Positions 36,301-43,989 of a stretch of DNA of 64,000 nucleotides are shown here, one piece after another. Under the pieces are notes generated by a model. It ran no database searches and was not told where the DNA came from. It was given only the letters and a program-made list of their open reading frames with translations. This stretch comes from Diphasiastrum complanatum (Eukaryota > Streptophyta > Lycopodiopsida > Lycopodiales > Lycopodiaceae). Made by a program: the position numbers and the translations under genes. The DNA lies in assembly GCA_029204225.1 (NCBI GenBank), contig CM055098.1, forward strand, positions 19,435,303-19,499,302, in the 5' to 3' direction. The first letter of the stretch is position 1. Every line of letters starts with the position of its first letter.

Positions 36301-38119
36301 ATAGATTGCAGCCAACAAGTCACAAGCTTCTATATTGGTAGGATAAAGTGCACAACAGCCATTTCATGCATAAACACCACCCTTGTCTTCAAGTCCTGAT
36401 ATAGAGAGATCCTTTTCATAGCAAAAACCAACAGGATTGAAGAGTAATAGTAGTCATAAACCCATCAGACGTGTACAAATCCCAAAAATTTGCTAGAGTA
36501 TGCACCAAAACATATATATGTGCCATATACTAACTATTACATATTCCATATTACAAATAGAGAATCCATAGTAACTAGTCAATCATTTATTCAGCGTTAT
36601 ATTTCATTTTATGCCACTACAACTTTTTTTAATGTTGGATTTTTTTTACAAACATTGTTTTTAAACCTACATTGTCAAGTCCAACAAAAAAAAGCACTCA
36701 TTATGGCATTCTTTTCCGTGGAGCGTTCCTGAAAAAATGTTTTGTATGGATTTCAGATGTGTTCAAAAGAATGTCACATTTGCAAATTAATCTGAGAGGG
36801 TAGCAGAAAACCTCAACATCGTGCAAAGCGATAGAGCCGTCCTCGTGTCCAACAGCTATGGCCTTTCCATCAGGGCGCCAGCAGATTGTTGTCACTTTTT
36901 TCCCTGCAAAATATTAAGATAAACCCATGCCTTTAACATTTAAACGTTATTCTCACATACAGACATATAGCACCCAAAGACAGAGCAAAGCCAAGGAATT
37001 CACTGCAACATCTGCGTAAAAATTCTTTTCTATGAAATGGCAATCACCTATTTGGACAAGTGCTCTGCGCAAAAAGAGCAACAGATTGCAAATACTAGAT
37101 TTGTTAGTAGAAATGGACAGAGCAATAACAACAAAGCCAACCTTTCTTGTAAATCATCAAAATGCACTTGGACTAAAAACTTTTACTCCGAAGCATAGTC
37201 GTGACTGCATGCTTATTTGAACCCTCTAAATTGGTCTTTCGCATAAAAGTTCACACTGGTCTTTCGAAACTCTATTCCCTTTGAGGTTGGAGCACTCAAA
37301 AGTGTCACTAACTTTTATAGTGATCTTTACATATGGGGGAATGGTCTTTCTAGTGACTTCACGCCTTTGCGTCTTATCACCAGTAGAGGAGATTACCCAA
37401 CACAATTGTAAAATGTGCTGTAAGAAATTCTGAACATCATTCTCCATGATAATTTCTGGACATCATTCTCTATGATAGATTGAATCACTGCATGAGTCAG
37501 ATATTGTACCTAAGGAATTAGGAACGTGTAATTTTTTATTATGGACTTTTACGGCTTTCCCCGCAAATAAATGTTATGGAGAGGACTTTCCATCAACGAA
37601 CAAACTTTCATTTTTATTCAAAAAATTTAAGGGAATCCTTTGTCCTCCAAACAACACTAATCCAAACTCGTCTTTATGAATATTAGCACATAATTCGGAA
37701 CTGATGGTGCTGATTTTATACACAGTTACTAAGGCAAAAAGCACATACATACACTAGGCTTTTGTCAGAGTTCTTAACAGCAGCATTGACTGTCTTCTTA
37801 TTATTACCTGGGGAAACTGACCAAAGGCGCTGCCAGTTGAAGCGGTGGACATTCAGCTGATGATCTGCCGTGACCATAGCGAGCAAGTCTTTTTCGGGAT
37901 TCCACGCTGCCCTAACCACCTACTCAAACACATGAAAATGTGAGGATCAAATCCTTGTAAGACAGCTGATCAAATGTGAAGAAAAATTCAACAGAAATCA
38001 AAGCACAGAATCCAAAAACATACTGCACAGGGCAAGGATTTATCCAAGTGCAGCGTGAAAGGGAGACTAGATGATGCAGCGACTGAATCCTCGCCATCGT
38101 CTCCTCCTCGTTGCTCCAT
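528..38119 (-). CDS. APC4: APC4, anaphase-promoting complex subunit 4 (multi-exon, 3' end outside window)
   Basis: APC4 is a scaffold subunit of the anaphase-promoting complex (cyclosome), the nuclear E3 ubiquitin ligase of the cell cycle. The ATG is at 38119. Exons 1-12 join with agreeing phases and give an N-terminal WD40-like half: residues 33-69 carry the [16 protein letters not shown] and [14 protein letters not shown] blocks, residues 70-100 [17 protein letters not shown]. The helical APC4 domain follows, with [20 protein letters not shown] and [20 protein letters not shown]. About 575 codons join in order to 2933. Two more exon-like pieces lie at 795-878 and 528-637. Plant APC4 proteins are close to 790 residues, so the C-terminal part is incomplete: at least one exon between 878 and 2933 was not found, and the last exons lie off the window. 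Several introns exceed 4 kb and hold transposons, yet every accepted exon is open. The gene is therefore probably functional. Confidence 0.93.
795..878 (-). CDS. APC4: Probable APC4 exon near the C-terminus
   Basis: Open piece reading [20 protein letters not shown] then NSGLCIS, with donor TTTCAG|GTGCAG. The SLIDFYK core resembles the SxSFYKD motif of plant APC4. An exon of about 25 residues that should precede it was not found. The acceptor (TGTGCAAG) is weak. Confidence 0.55.
1837..1913. repeat. Compound (GT)27(GA)n microsatellite
   Basis: A pure gt run to 1890 is followed directly by ga repeats to 1913. The long open frame across it is only the repeat. Confidence 0.95.
2309..2492. mobile_element. 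Tiny palindromic TIR element
   Basis: Both ends begin gcccgttccg when read inwards, and each is followed by nested GTTCCGGAACG palindromes. The middle is A/T-rich, about 80 bases. The inverted match extends outwards as cttag plus two variable bases. It looks like a non-autonomous DNA element of the hAT type, but I found no clear 8-bp target duplication. Confidence 0.5.
2933..3037 (-). CDS. APC4: APC4 exon 15
   Basis: Reads [18 protein letters not shown] then [17 protein letters not shown], with acceptor CGAATACAG and donor AAG|GTAAAC. It matches the family's LLxFGGFxDxxFLQxTL segment. Confidence 0.9.
3962..4060 (-). CDS. APC4: APC4 exon 14
   Basis: Reads [20 protein letters not shown] then [13 protein letters not shown]. 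Acceptor AATTCTTACAG, donor GT|GTAAGC. It corresponds to the family's VVFLKF..DPV helix. Phase 2 out, matching the next exon. Confidence 0.85.
5209..5308 (-). CDS. APC4: Possible APC4 exon 13 (boundaries unsure)
   Basis: A phase 1-to-2 piece is needed between exon 12 and the exon at 3962. This stretch is open, ends [11 protein letters not shown] at a strong donor GGAG|GTAACT, and its tail fits the family. Its N-terminal part is unusually hydrophobic and the acceptor (CATGAG) is weak, so the 5' edge may be wrong. Confidence 0.4.
5387..5435 (-). CDS. APC4: APC4 exon 12 (short)
   Basis: 16 codons plus one base: [16 protein letters not shown]. It matches the family's FxNFFxWL helix that follows exon 11. 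Acceptor GATCTGCAG, donor AATG|GTGAGC. The intron upstream (4.7 kb) contains the gypsy element. Confidence 0.85.
6199..6810 (-). pseudogene. int: gypsy integrase N-terminal (H2C2) fragment
   Basis: Reads [20 protein letters not shown], then [20 protein letters not shown] and [16 protein letters not shown]. The order RLYRK...C..LPNE...[12 protein letters not shown]...T..K.....YWW is the zinc-binding head of Ty3/gypsy integrase. It is followed by a ragged end and the 3' LTR instead of the DDE core. Confidence 0.88.
7507..7520 (-). other. Possible LTR-element primer-binding site
   Basis: On the minus strand the bases read tttggtatctgagc, close to the usual plant tggtatcagagc primer site for initiator-Met tRNA. 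It lies inside the gypsy relic, between gag and integrase. It may mark a second, nested LTR element whose body is gone. Confidence 0.35.
8406..8789 (-). pseudogene. gag: gypsy gag fragment
   Basis: The frame reads [20 protein letters not shown], then [20 protein letters not shown] and [19 protein letters not shown]. The F.LTLTG.A..WY pattern is the retrotransposon gag domain, which packages the RNA in the particle. After about 127 residues the frame stops. Reading continues in pieces to 7909, where [10 protein letters not shown] resembles a worn zinc knuckle. Confidence 0.8.
10162..10341 (-). CDS. APC4: APC4 exon 11
   Basis: 60 codons: [20 protein letters not shown], then [20 protein letters not shown] and TGQ. 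Acceptor GACTTCTAG, donor CAG|GTTTGC. Central helical domain. Confidence 0.95.
10459..10533 (-). CDS. APC4: APC4 exon 10 with GC donor
   Basis: 25 codons, [20 protein letters not shown] then AEHLQ. Acceptor TTGATATAG. The donor is CTGCAG|GCAAGA, a GC-AG intron with otherwise strong consensus. Protein continuity into exon 11 (LQ-PAAEL) fixes the boundary. Confidence 0.93.
10641..10741 (-). CDS. APC4: APC4 exon 9
   Basis: Reads (G)[18 protein letters not shown] then [13 protein letters not shown], with donor GGG|GTGAGT and acceptor CCCCTAG. This is a strongly conserved block of the family. Confidence 0.95.
11696..11856 (-). CDS. APC4: APC4 exon 8
   Basis: Acceptor CTGTTACAG; reads [20 protein letters not shown], then [20 protein letters not shown] and ALLREH, with donor CATG|GTACCC. 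It starts the APC4 helical domain. The upstream intron (7.7 kb) holds the LINE array. Confidence 0.95.
12260..12545 (-). mobile_element. LINE copy 1 (3' UTR only)
   Basis: It has the 3' stem-loop ATGCC-AAAA-GGCAT at 12278-12291 beside agctttattgatgtctttt, and its 3' UTR closely matches copy 5 at 18372-18583. No coding part is left. Confidence 0.75.
12576..14211 (-). mobile_element. LINE copy 2, two fused C-terminal fragments
   Basis: The frame at 12766-13116 ([19 protein letters not shown]) and the frame at 13571-14047 ([20 protein letters not shown]) encode the same domain, so two 3' ends are fused near 13140. The upstream one ends in CQCC...[16 protein letters not shown], a C2HC zinc-finger-like tail typical of plant LINE ORF2, followed in a shifted frame by a basic [20 protein letters not shown] stretch. 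Both are broken. Confidence 0.75.
14230..14463 (-). mobile_element. LINE copy 3, short 5'-truncated 3' end
   Basis: About 235 bases. It has the stem-loop GTGCC-CGAG-GGCAC at 14262-14275, and its body is nearly identical to 13250-13420 of copy 2. That similarity suggests recent copying or local duplication. GA tracts flank it on both sides. Confidence 0.8.
15170..15856 (-). pseudogene. LINE ORF2 reverse transcriptase, truncated
   Basis: Shows [71 protein letters not shown] (one stop between), and [20 protein letters not shown]. It stops at EEGGEG, just before the catalytic YADD box, and is joined directly to the C-terminal tail. The deletion removes roughly the thumb region. Confidence 0.88.
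16132..17043 (-). pseudogene. LINE ORF2 endonuclease domain (APE type)
   Basis: The frame shows [31 protein letters not shown] at about 16700, [10 protein letters not shown] and a SDHS box. These are the family's E, GDFN, D and SDH catalytic blocks. One in-frame TAG lies near 16810. The domain nicks the DNA target during retrotransposition, so it is where target choice would be encoded. Confidence 0.85.
17109..18087 (-). pseudogene. LINE ORF1-like protein, broken in two frames
   Basis: It starts [17 protein letters not shown] at about 18087, with a proline-rich head, then a long heptad-rich stretch (about residues 85-150: [40 protein letters not shown]) that should form a coiled coil. A frame change near 17385 leads to [20 protein letters not shown] and [18 protein letters not shown], which resembles an RNA-binding fold. 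Coiled coil plus RNA binding is the usual build of LINE ORF1. Confidence 0.65.
18373..18583 (-). mobile_element. LINE copy 5 (3' UTR only)
   Basis: Same 3' UTR as copy 1: agctttattaatgtctttt, a worn stem atgccaaaaggc, and then acatatcaagtatgtgg. GA tracts flank both ends (18319-18372, 18584-18605). Confidence 0.75.
19535..19665 (-). CDS. APC4: APC4 exon 7
   Basis: Reads [18 protein letters not shown] and [16 protein letters not shown], then AG|GTATGC. It corresponds to the final WD blade, where plant APC4 has a PGL...LDTS block. Acceptor AATACCAG. It ends after two bases of an arginine codon that exon 8 completes. Confidence 0.9.
20240..20310 (+). other. tRNA-like A/B box relic
   Basis: The bases ggtagctcagtagtcaaatg resemble a tRNA D-arm (A box). 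About 45 bases on, gatcattcaaaccctg resembles a T-arm (B box). No tRNA fold with matching acceptor ends can be drawn. It is probably an old tRNA-derived SINE. Confidence 0.4.
20811..21232. mobile_element. TIR element with GAACCGTGG palindromes
   Basis: The left end has nested palindromes of cacggttc and gaaccgtgg (20811-20880); the right end has ccacggttctggg inverted (21208-21232). Inside each end is an attaatt-rich palindrome. The middle (20930-21115) is an array of cagatgatttgaca-like units. It looks like a non-autonomous DNA transposon of about 420 bp. No coding sequence is present. Confidence 0.6.
22463..22546 (-). CDS. APC4: APC4 exon 6
   Basis: 28 codons, [16 protein letters not shown] to VVSSILK. 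Acceptor GAATGCAG and donor AAG|GTGAGT, both phase 0. The sequence is poorly conserved, but position, phase and splice sites fit between exons 5 and 7. The intron upstream is 9.4 kb. Confidence 0.85.
22780..23400 (-). mobile_element. gypsy-like leader relic
   Basis: On the minus strand, about 23250-23276 reads ttttggagccattgccgggg, which matches the leader found just after the 5' LTR of many plant Ty3/gypsy elements (usually ttggcgccgttgccgggga). No gag or pol frame is left. The call rests on this motif alone. Confidence 0.45.
23423..24796 (-). mobile_element. LINE ORF2 fragment (RT with YADD box)
   Basis: Reads [40 protein letters not shown], then a [23 protein letters not shown] and [20 protein letters not shown], then a TGA; and [20 protein letters not shown] with [11 protein letters not shown]. 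The YADD catalytic pair is present. Two nonsense changes and the lack of the endonuclease make it inactive. The N-terminal part (24540-24700) is a tandem repeat coding proline, threonine and serine. It abuts the hAT element at about 24800-24845. Confidence 0.9.
24540..24715 (-). repeat. Minisatellite of about 60 bp coding PTPSL-rich repeats
   Basis: Units with gagggggtgggagggg cores (cagcgagggggtgggagggg) repeat at two alternating spacings. On the minus strand they read [12 protein letters not shown] and [12 protein letters not shown]. The strand is very G-rich and could form G-quadruplexes. Confidence 0.8.
24845..26544 (+). pseudogene. hAT transposase C-terminal half, exons with intact splice sites
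   Basis: Five pieces join: to 25120; 25245-25501; 25671-25918; 26157-26265; 26363-26544. All four introns have GT and AG ends, and exons 2-5 stay in phase. The first piece reads [16 protein letters not shown] and [20 protein letters not shown], then needs a frame change to reach [16 protein letters not shown], and a TAG lies just before its donor. Exon 2 has [17 protein letters not shown]; exon 3 has the dimerisation motif [20 protein letters not shown] with [20 protein letters not shown]; exon 5 ends in a Ser/Glu-rich tail and TGA. One frameshift and one nonsense change mark it as a young pseudogene. Confidence 0.85.
24845..28225 (+). mobile_element. hAT-family DNA transposon, 5' end lost
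   Basis: It contains transposase exons at 24845-26544, then about 1.7 kb of A/T-rich sequence full of ttagtagtta and aacttacaac-like short repeats, and a possible 3' end near 28130-28225. Read inwards from there, the sequence is ccaaggttgcatcccgattc followed by gattcga palindromes, a terminal-repeat-like arrangement. The 5' end and the N-terminal transposase exons are missing where LINE sequence begins (about 24800). It sits in the APC4 intron between exons 5 and 6. Confidence 0.65.
28700..28870 (+). mobile_element. LINE 3' end, plus strand
   Basis: Reads cacttgacatgta, gtcttat, the stem ATGCC-TTAT-GGCAT (28832-28845), then aaaagacattaataaggc. This is the same 3' end as the copies near 12280 and 18390. 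It lacks a clear (TC)n tail. How far it extends upstream is unclear. Confidence 0.7.
29372..29400. repeat. C-tract cluster
   Basis: Three runs of six to eight C within 28 bases (tcccccccc, accccccat, accccccc) are followed by A8. The complementary G-rich strand is the APC4 sense strand, so the intron RNA could fold into a G-quadruplex. Confidence 0.8.
30838..31182 (-). other. Open frame of unknown origin, maybe gag-like
   Basis: 114 codons with a fairly coding-like make-up: [20 protein letters not shown] then [20 protein letters not shown] and [20 protein letters not shown]. It is rich in charged residues and may be part of a retroelement gag. I do not recognise the family. It lies in an APC4 intron with no matching splice sites or neighbours. 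Confidence 0.25.
31917..32174 (-). CDS. APC4: APC4 exon 5
   Basis: 86 codons. It includes the proline-rich [14 protein letters not shown] and the [20 protein letters not shown] blade, and ends at GKL before donor GTATGT. Acceptor GTGAAGCAG. Confidence 0.95.
32586..32669 (-). CDS. APC4: APC4 exon 4
   Basis: 28 codons: [20 protein letters not shown] then AEDRQSSS. Acceptor TTCCACAG, donor TCA|GTAAGC. In-phase with exons 3 and 5. Confidence 0.95.
33440..35690 (+). mobile_element. Old LINE copy, plus strand, many frame breaks
   Basis: It begins inside the endonuclease: [20 protein letters not shown] parallels the frame at 16600, then HPHSVVDC and [10 protein letters not shown] scraps follow ([13 protein letters not shown], then a worn YADD as [13 protein letters not shown] near 34910), and it ends with [20 protein letters not shown] and [11 protein letters not shown]-like text at 35470-35640. 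The order matches the LINE at 23423-24796, but in the opposite direction. It sits in the APC4 intron between exons 3 and 4. Confidence 0.8.
35680..36115. repeat. Tandem duplication of about 290 bp, diverged
   Basis: Blocks 35680-35830 and 35975-36115 share agactc.aagacata, agtctatatgt or agtgtctgcat, and a gatgca.....gatt or gaagttctat.agaggagagga ending. No coding content was seen. Confidence 0.6.
36812..36903 (-). CDS. APC4: APC4 exon 3
   Basis: Acceptor TTTTGCAG; completes the glycine codon, then [18 protein letters not shown] and ALHDVE, with donor GAG|GTTTTC. It encodes a WD40 blade. Confidence 0.95.
37808..37919 (-). CDS. APC4: APC4 exon 2
   Basis: Acceptor GAGTAG; reads [16 protein letters not shown] and [11 protein letters not shown], then donor CAG|GTAATA after one base of the next codon. 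This is the most conserved N-terminal block of APC4. Confidence 0.95.
38024..38119 (-). CDS. APC4: APC4 exon 1 (start codon)
   Basis: 32 codons, [12 protein letters not shown]... to SLPCA, then donor GTATGT. The acidic, serine-rich leader before the first WD repeat is usual for plant APC4. The phase at the donor is 0 and matches exon 2. Confidence 0.85.
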
Positions 38120-38700
38120 TCCTGTGCTTCGTTTTCTGTGGAGACTCTGGCATTTTGTGTCCTTATATAAGGGCTATGTCTTTAGAACTAAGGGCTGTCC
38201 CCCGTTAGGGTCCTCATTCCTACATATAAGGGCGGGGCCTTTAACTAAGGGCTAAGTGTGTACCTTTCTTATCTCTTTTGCCCTTAGGGTCATCTTGAAA
38301 CTCTTAGCCGGCTTACATACTATTGGGCCATTTCAGACCTACTACGGCAAGTTCCTTTCTCCTTGTTGCCCATTTTTTGAACCTTGGCAAGCGAATCGAC
38401 GACAACCTCACCCCCACCTCCTTTCAAGCTTGGCTGGCAAGTGCTAAATGGAGAGTCGAAATGAAACTCTTGGTTGGCTTACACAGTATTGGTCGTTTGG
38501 GCTGTTTCAGACCTACGGCAAGTCCCCTTCGCTTGGCCTTTTCACTTGCTGCCCATTTTTTGAACCTTGGCAAGCGAATCGACGGCAACCTTATCCCCAC
38601 CCCCTTTCAAGCTTGGCTGGCAAGTGCTAAGTGGAAAGTCGAAATTTGATTGGCCCATTTCTTTCCCTACCATACCATTGGTCCATTTTTCTTAAGTTGT
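38120..38700 (-). promoter_or_regulatory. APC4 upstream region with a tandem repeat
   Basis: This is the 5' flank of the APC4 start codon. Two direct repeats of about 166 bp (from about 38297 and 38463) share gaaactctt, ttgcccattttttgaacctt, ggcaagcgaatcgacg and ctttcaagcttggctggcaa. The promoter itself cannot be placed from sequence. Transcription must start between the ATG and this repeat, or within it. Confidence 0.45.
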
Positions 38701-39865
38701 CCGTGGCAATTCATCATGTCAAACAATATCTCCAAGTCCAAAAAATTGGGCTTGAGTTGCCTTTACGTCACAAGGGTCTCATGTCACCTCATCTCTCACA
38801 TAGTGACAACTTTGTGTAAGTATGAAAGGGGCGAGACTCATTTTTTTTCCATGGACCAATGGGAGAACTCCATTTTGAATTTGGGACTTGCCAAGAAGCA
38901 TAGTTTGAAACAACCTGAGTTAAGATTTGAGCATGTGCTTTATGGAAGCAACTCTTATCCAAATCAGCCACTGAAAGTCACATCATGGTCATCTATTTAC
39001 ACTCTTTATTGTAGTTATTTATTGTGATGAGCTCGAGCATTCAAAATTCAAGTTTGAGGTCCTCCATTAGGTACTTTGTTGGCCAATACTTCATTTCCAC
39101 CCCCATAACATGAGGGGTTTGACTCCAATGTGCTACAAAATGAGGACATGGAAGAGAAAAAAGAATTAAGGTTAAGGAGATGTGGCTCATGAATTAGACC
39201 AAAGTTGTCGAGAATGCCCCCCAGTGGGAAGTCAAGCACATATTGCAAAGAAGCATGCTCTAGGCTCTCTTAAGTGCATCAAGGGTGGTTTCAAAGGGGG
39301 CTAAAATCATTTTAAAATATGAACTCACAACACACCACCCCCTCTAGGTGCCCAATTCGTAGGAGTATGATTCTTTCATGCCACTCTTTGTTGGAGTTAA
39401 GTGTAAGGGGCTTAAATTTGAATTTGGATATTGTAAATCCCAAATCTTGCTACAAACCTGTTGTCTGTCAGCAAGCACTGATTTAGGACATAGGGTATGT
39501 AAAATTTTTGATAAGGCAAATAGAATCCTTGCACTTGGGCACAAAGGAAGATTGGCAAGAGATGGAAAACATACAAGTCTATGCACATCATTCCAAATGA
39601 ATAGAAAACAAAGTATTCAAGCAAAATCAAACATTATCATCCTTTCACATACTAGTCCTAGTCCAATAGAAATGCAAGAACTAACTCTACATGCCAAAAC
39701 CATGATGCCTAAATTCAAATTAACCACAAAACATGAAGAAAAATACGAACAAGTCAAGTGGGCTAGGGCTTTGACACAAGTAGCTCGCCGATAGGTTGTT
39801 TGACATGTGTGGTTTTGTTCCCAAGGAAGTGATATGTCGTCTTAAACATGTTAGCATGTGTGTGG

Positions 39866-39867
<2 letters not shown>

Positions 39868-39946
<79 letters not shown>
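39868..39946. repeat. (GA)39 microsatellite
   Basis: A pure dinucleotide run with no LINE 3' motif on either side. It is therefore an empty (GA)n site, unlike those in the 12-18 kb array. Confidence 0.95.
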
Positions 39947-39949
<3 letters not shown>

Positions 39950-42454
39950 AGATTACTTTCACAATACAATAAAAATAAAGTCCTCATTCTAGCATCCATG
40001 AGGTACTCCAAACGCCAATGATAACTTTCCAAGATCCAAGAAGGTGAAATTCCAAGCTCCCTGTTGAAAAAAAACAATTACAAACTTAGCTAGAGCAAAG
40101 AAGAAATGAGAGAATAGCCTTGTGAAGGGGTGTATTACCTCTTTGTATGGGAAAGAGTGACGCTCTCCTATGGTTGCAAGGAGTGAGTGAGATGTGATAG
40201 GAAGTGGGCCAAGCCACTTTATGATGTCATTATGCAAGTAGGGCAAGCCATGCATATAACTCATGCCATCCATGCATGCAAGTAGAACAAGCCATGCACA
40301 CATCTCATACAAGTCATCATTTTGATTGACCTCTGGTGTAATTCTAGACACGTGTGAATTTATTCTACTTTCACATGGTTTTAATTCTTTGATTGAGTTG
40401 TTCCTTTCTTGCATATGCAGGAAATTGTAAGGTGTATGTCATGTCATCTTAATAATTGCGGAATAGCAAGGTTATCAAGGCTGCCAGCTCATGGCAAGGC
40501 TTGCGAGGTTGTCATATCTCAGGTGATCTACCAAGGAGTGATCAATCCCTTGATGGATCGCAATTTCTTAGGGTCATAAGATCACTCTAGTGGTCGCATG
40601 GACCATTCTCATGGTCAATAGGAAAATTCTTTCATTCTTTTTTTTGTCACAAGGCCCCCTCTTCTTTGAGATCCCGTTTTTGAATCCTTGTTTTTTGGCC
40701 ATGGCTTCTCATCTTGAGCACTCTTTGAGTACATGGAGATCATAACCGTGTCATTTTTAATCCATCATGGGTTAGTCTTATAAGCACATGTCTTGAGGGT
40801 TCACCTTATGTACCTACACAAGCCACATTAGTGTTTCCCAGTCAATTTTTGTTTAGCGAAATTATTCATAAAATCATAGATGGGTTCGAAGGCAAGGAAA
40901 ATATTTATTCATGTACCTAAATTAACAATAGATTGCATTATTTTGGCCTTCCCTTCTTGATTGTAAAATGACCTTGCTTGCTGAAATTTAATCTTAAGTT
41001 TATATTTTGACTTTTTCTTTTCTTTTCAATTAAAACTTTTGGCATACATAGTTGTATATGTCAATCATAACAGGATTTTGTAATGCATATAGGCTACAAA
41101 TTGAAGACAACGATGCTGCAAGAAAAGATGGATAAGAAGCAGTTGGTAGTAGATAATGATTTTATAAACTCGATTTATTGTAGTATTTGAATAGGAAACA
41201 TTTTTATCACTCTCAAATTCATTTAAGTGCTTTTGGTCAAGATCTCAAGGTGTATCAAAGAAGTGTACAATCTAAGATATTAGCATATCTTCTAATGTAA
41301 AAGGGGTCTTCAATTATGTTCTATTAGTTTGCATTTATGGTTTGGTGTTTTTTAATTGTTCAAAGCAATTTCATATATGTTTCACCAACAACAAAATTTG
41401 TCTTTTCTCGATAATGTTTTGCCATGATCAATTTATTTTTATGTTCTTTTGTCTGTTATGTTGCGAAACAATTTATTTGTGATAATACCCCATTTTGTAT
41501 TTTTGTTTATGTGATTTTGAATCTTAAATATATGACAATAAGCATCCTCGACATTGATGGAAAGCCCAACCAATCTTTTCTTAAAACAATCATAATCACC
41601 CTAATGAGCTGCAATACCACCATGATGAGCCTAAGTTTAAATCCAATGTATATAAAAGACATGTTATATAGTCAAGATGAGTGAAGATGAGTGTTGTGAG
41701 GAATTCCATTACACAAGTTAGCATACTAGGATATTATAAGGTTGTAGAAGGTTGCCAACAAGTGATCTAAGAGGTTATGTTTGTGAGCTATCGTTGATTA
41801 TTAGTAACAAATTTGTTGAGAGAGAGAGAGAGAGAGTTGTATGAAGGGACTACAACTAGATGGTCGTGTTTGAGACATGATCAAATTTCTTGGGGACCAC
41901 AAGGAAGTGTACATTGTGTATTGTTTTGGCATTAGTAACATGGGCATGATTTACCAAGTCACCATGGCCATATACACACCTTGCATGTGCCGAAACTCCA
42001 ATAGAGATAAGTTTATGAAAAATTATATGCCTTGTAGACACATTTAATTGTCACTTAAGAGTGAAAGGTCTAGTTGTCAATGAGAAAAAAATTAAATCAC
42101 TAGCCATTGCTCAAAAACCAAAATCTATTTCACGTATTCACACTATCAAATATAGGATTTCTTGGGTGTGACATGTCATGATCTTTTGGCATCATGAGAT
42201 GTTTAACTATTACCCTATTTATGTCCAATTGAGTGTATATATTCATTTTACTTTCATCATGGTGATGTTGACTCTCCGTTGACATACATAATTGCTTTTA
42301 GATTTTTCCCAGATTAAATATCAAAAAATTCTTCAAATTTCAGATGTCCTTGGGTTTTTTTTATTTCACATCCAATTATATAGAATTCTAACAAGCATAT
42401 CTTATTTTATTTCTAAGTAGAAAATTGACTATCAAAATCTCACAAACTCTCAAT

Positions 42455-42600
42455 TGTTTATTCACGAATTGCCCATCGCCATAGGTTATGATGCCTATAC
42501 CACTTTAACAACATTCACAAATTCTCAATTATTTATTAATGAATTTCCATCCCCATAGGTCATGATGCCTATACCACTTTAACAACATCCACTTATTAGA
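42455..42600. repeat. Tandem duplication of about 82 bp
   Basis: Two units share cacaaa.tctcaatt.tttatt and cataggt.atgatgcctata followed by ccactttaacaacat. About 90 percent of positions agree by eye. Confidence 0.85.
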
Positions 42601-43720
42601 CTTGTTTTCTTACATTGATTGCTCTCAAGAACATTATTGCATCCCATATACTAGACAAACTACAAAGAGACTACATCAATTCCAAAAATACATGAGACAA
42701 TGAAAAGCATTTAGCAAACTATATGTATTTTGTAACTATTAATTAACAAATCGATATTGTTTGAGCCTAGTGAAACCTTATCGTCTTGTAATAGTCCACT
42801 GAAATGGCTCTCATGGCCCTTACACAATAAGTTTTTGTGGGAGAGCCACCATGCATGTATACCTTGTGCCAATAGTTTTATGCACATTTCATGACGTAGG
42901 TTCAAATTCACCAATCTCATGAAGTGATGAGCTACAACTACCTCATAATTTTCTCTTGTGGAGCTTTTTATTTTTACTATCTATAAGTTCTATGGGTTAG
43001 GTGTCTCAAATGTTGCACCTCTTATAGAATGACAGCCCTCTAATAAACATTGTGCTTTGCCTGAAGTAGAAGATGATGTATATTTGTCTATATTTAGTTA
43101 TAAACTACTTCGGGCTTAAAAAAAATAAAAATTGGAGTTAGATATAAATAAGCAAAATAGATCATAAACATGATGCCAAATCTAGACAAAATTTGTCAAG
43201 GACCAAGTATCAATAAGAAAGATGCAATAATAGCTAAAAATAGGCTCAAAGTTCTCCCAACAAGTCATAGGACAAGAGGTGTGTGGTGAATAAAATGTGA
43301 AAACGTGTTAAAAAACATGTCCATCAAATGTCTTTAGTGCCCGTCATTAGGACTACTAAGTAGCTTGTGAATTCAAGATTTAGGGTGCAAAGTGCATTTG
43401 CTTAATATTACAATTGTTTAAGTCTTGAATCTTAGTGTGTACCATACAAGGTAGTGACTCCAAAGTCCACATTAGAATGAATGGAACTTGGACGAGGGAT
43501 CTATCCCACTCTCTTGAGTCTAGATATATAAGATTTGATATATGTTCCACTTATATGCATCCATGTGACCATAAACCAGCCAATGCCAAGTTCCTATGGG
43601 CCGCCAACTTTGACTAGCTCTAGCAAGTTCTAGAGAGCTCTGAAAGATGTGTCATCATATCACACCATCGCACGATCGAAGGAAGCATTGGAATCGATAA
43701 ATTATAAAGAGACAAAATCT

Positions 43721-43722
<2 letters not shown>

Positions 43723-43786
<64 letters not shown>

Positions 43787-43790
43787 GAGC
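43723..43790. repeat. (GA)n microsatellite
   Basis: A run of ga with one phase slip (gaggaga). No LINE end is attached. Confidence 0.95.
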
Positions 43791-43989
43791 ATGCTTTACC
43801 AATTTGGTCTATGCACTTGCTACGAGGAGAATGCTTAGCCACACACCCTAAATGTTGTCTCGGTGCCAGCTTGGCATCCCAAGACCCCGAAGACTAGAGT
43901 CAGTCACACATTTGAAATCTATCTTCTCAAATAGGTATTAATTAAACAAGTGGGACTTTATTTCAAATTAACTTTGATCACCCTATGGG

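Noticed and set aside
39378-39794. 138-codon plus-strand frame as a gene
   Set aside because: It runs into no domain I know, has no neighbouring exons, and is followed by a microsatellite. Possibly an old retroelement, but unsupported.
42455-42600. CRISPR-like or satellite array
   Set aside because: Only two units are present, with no spacers. A simple tandem duplication.
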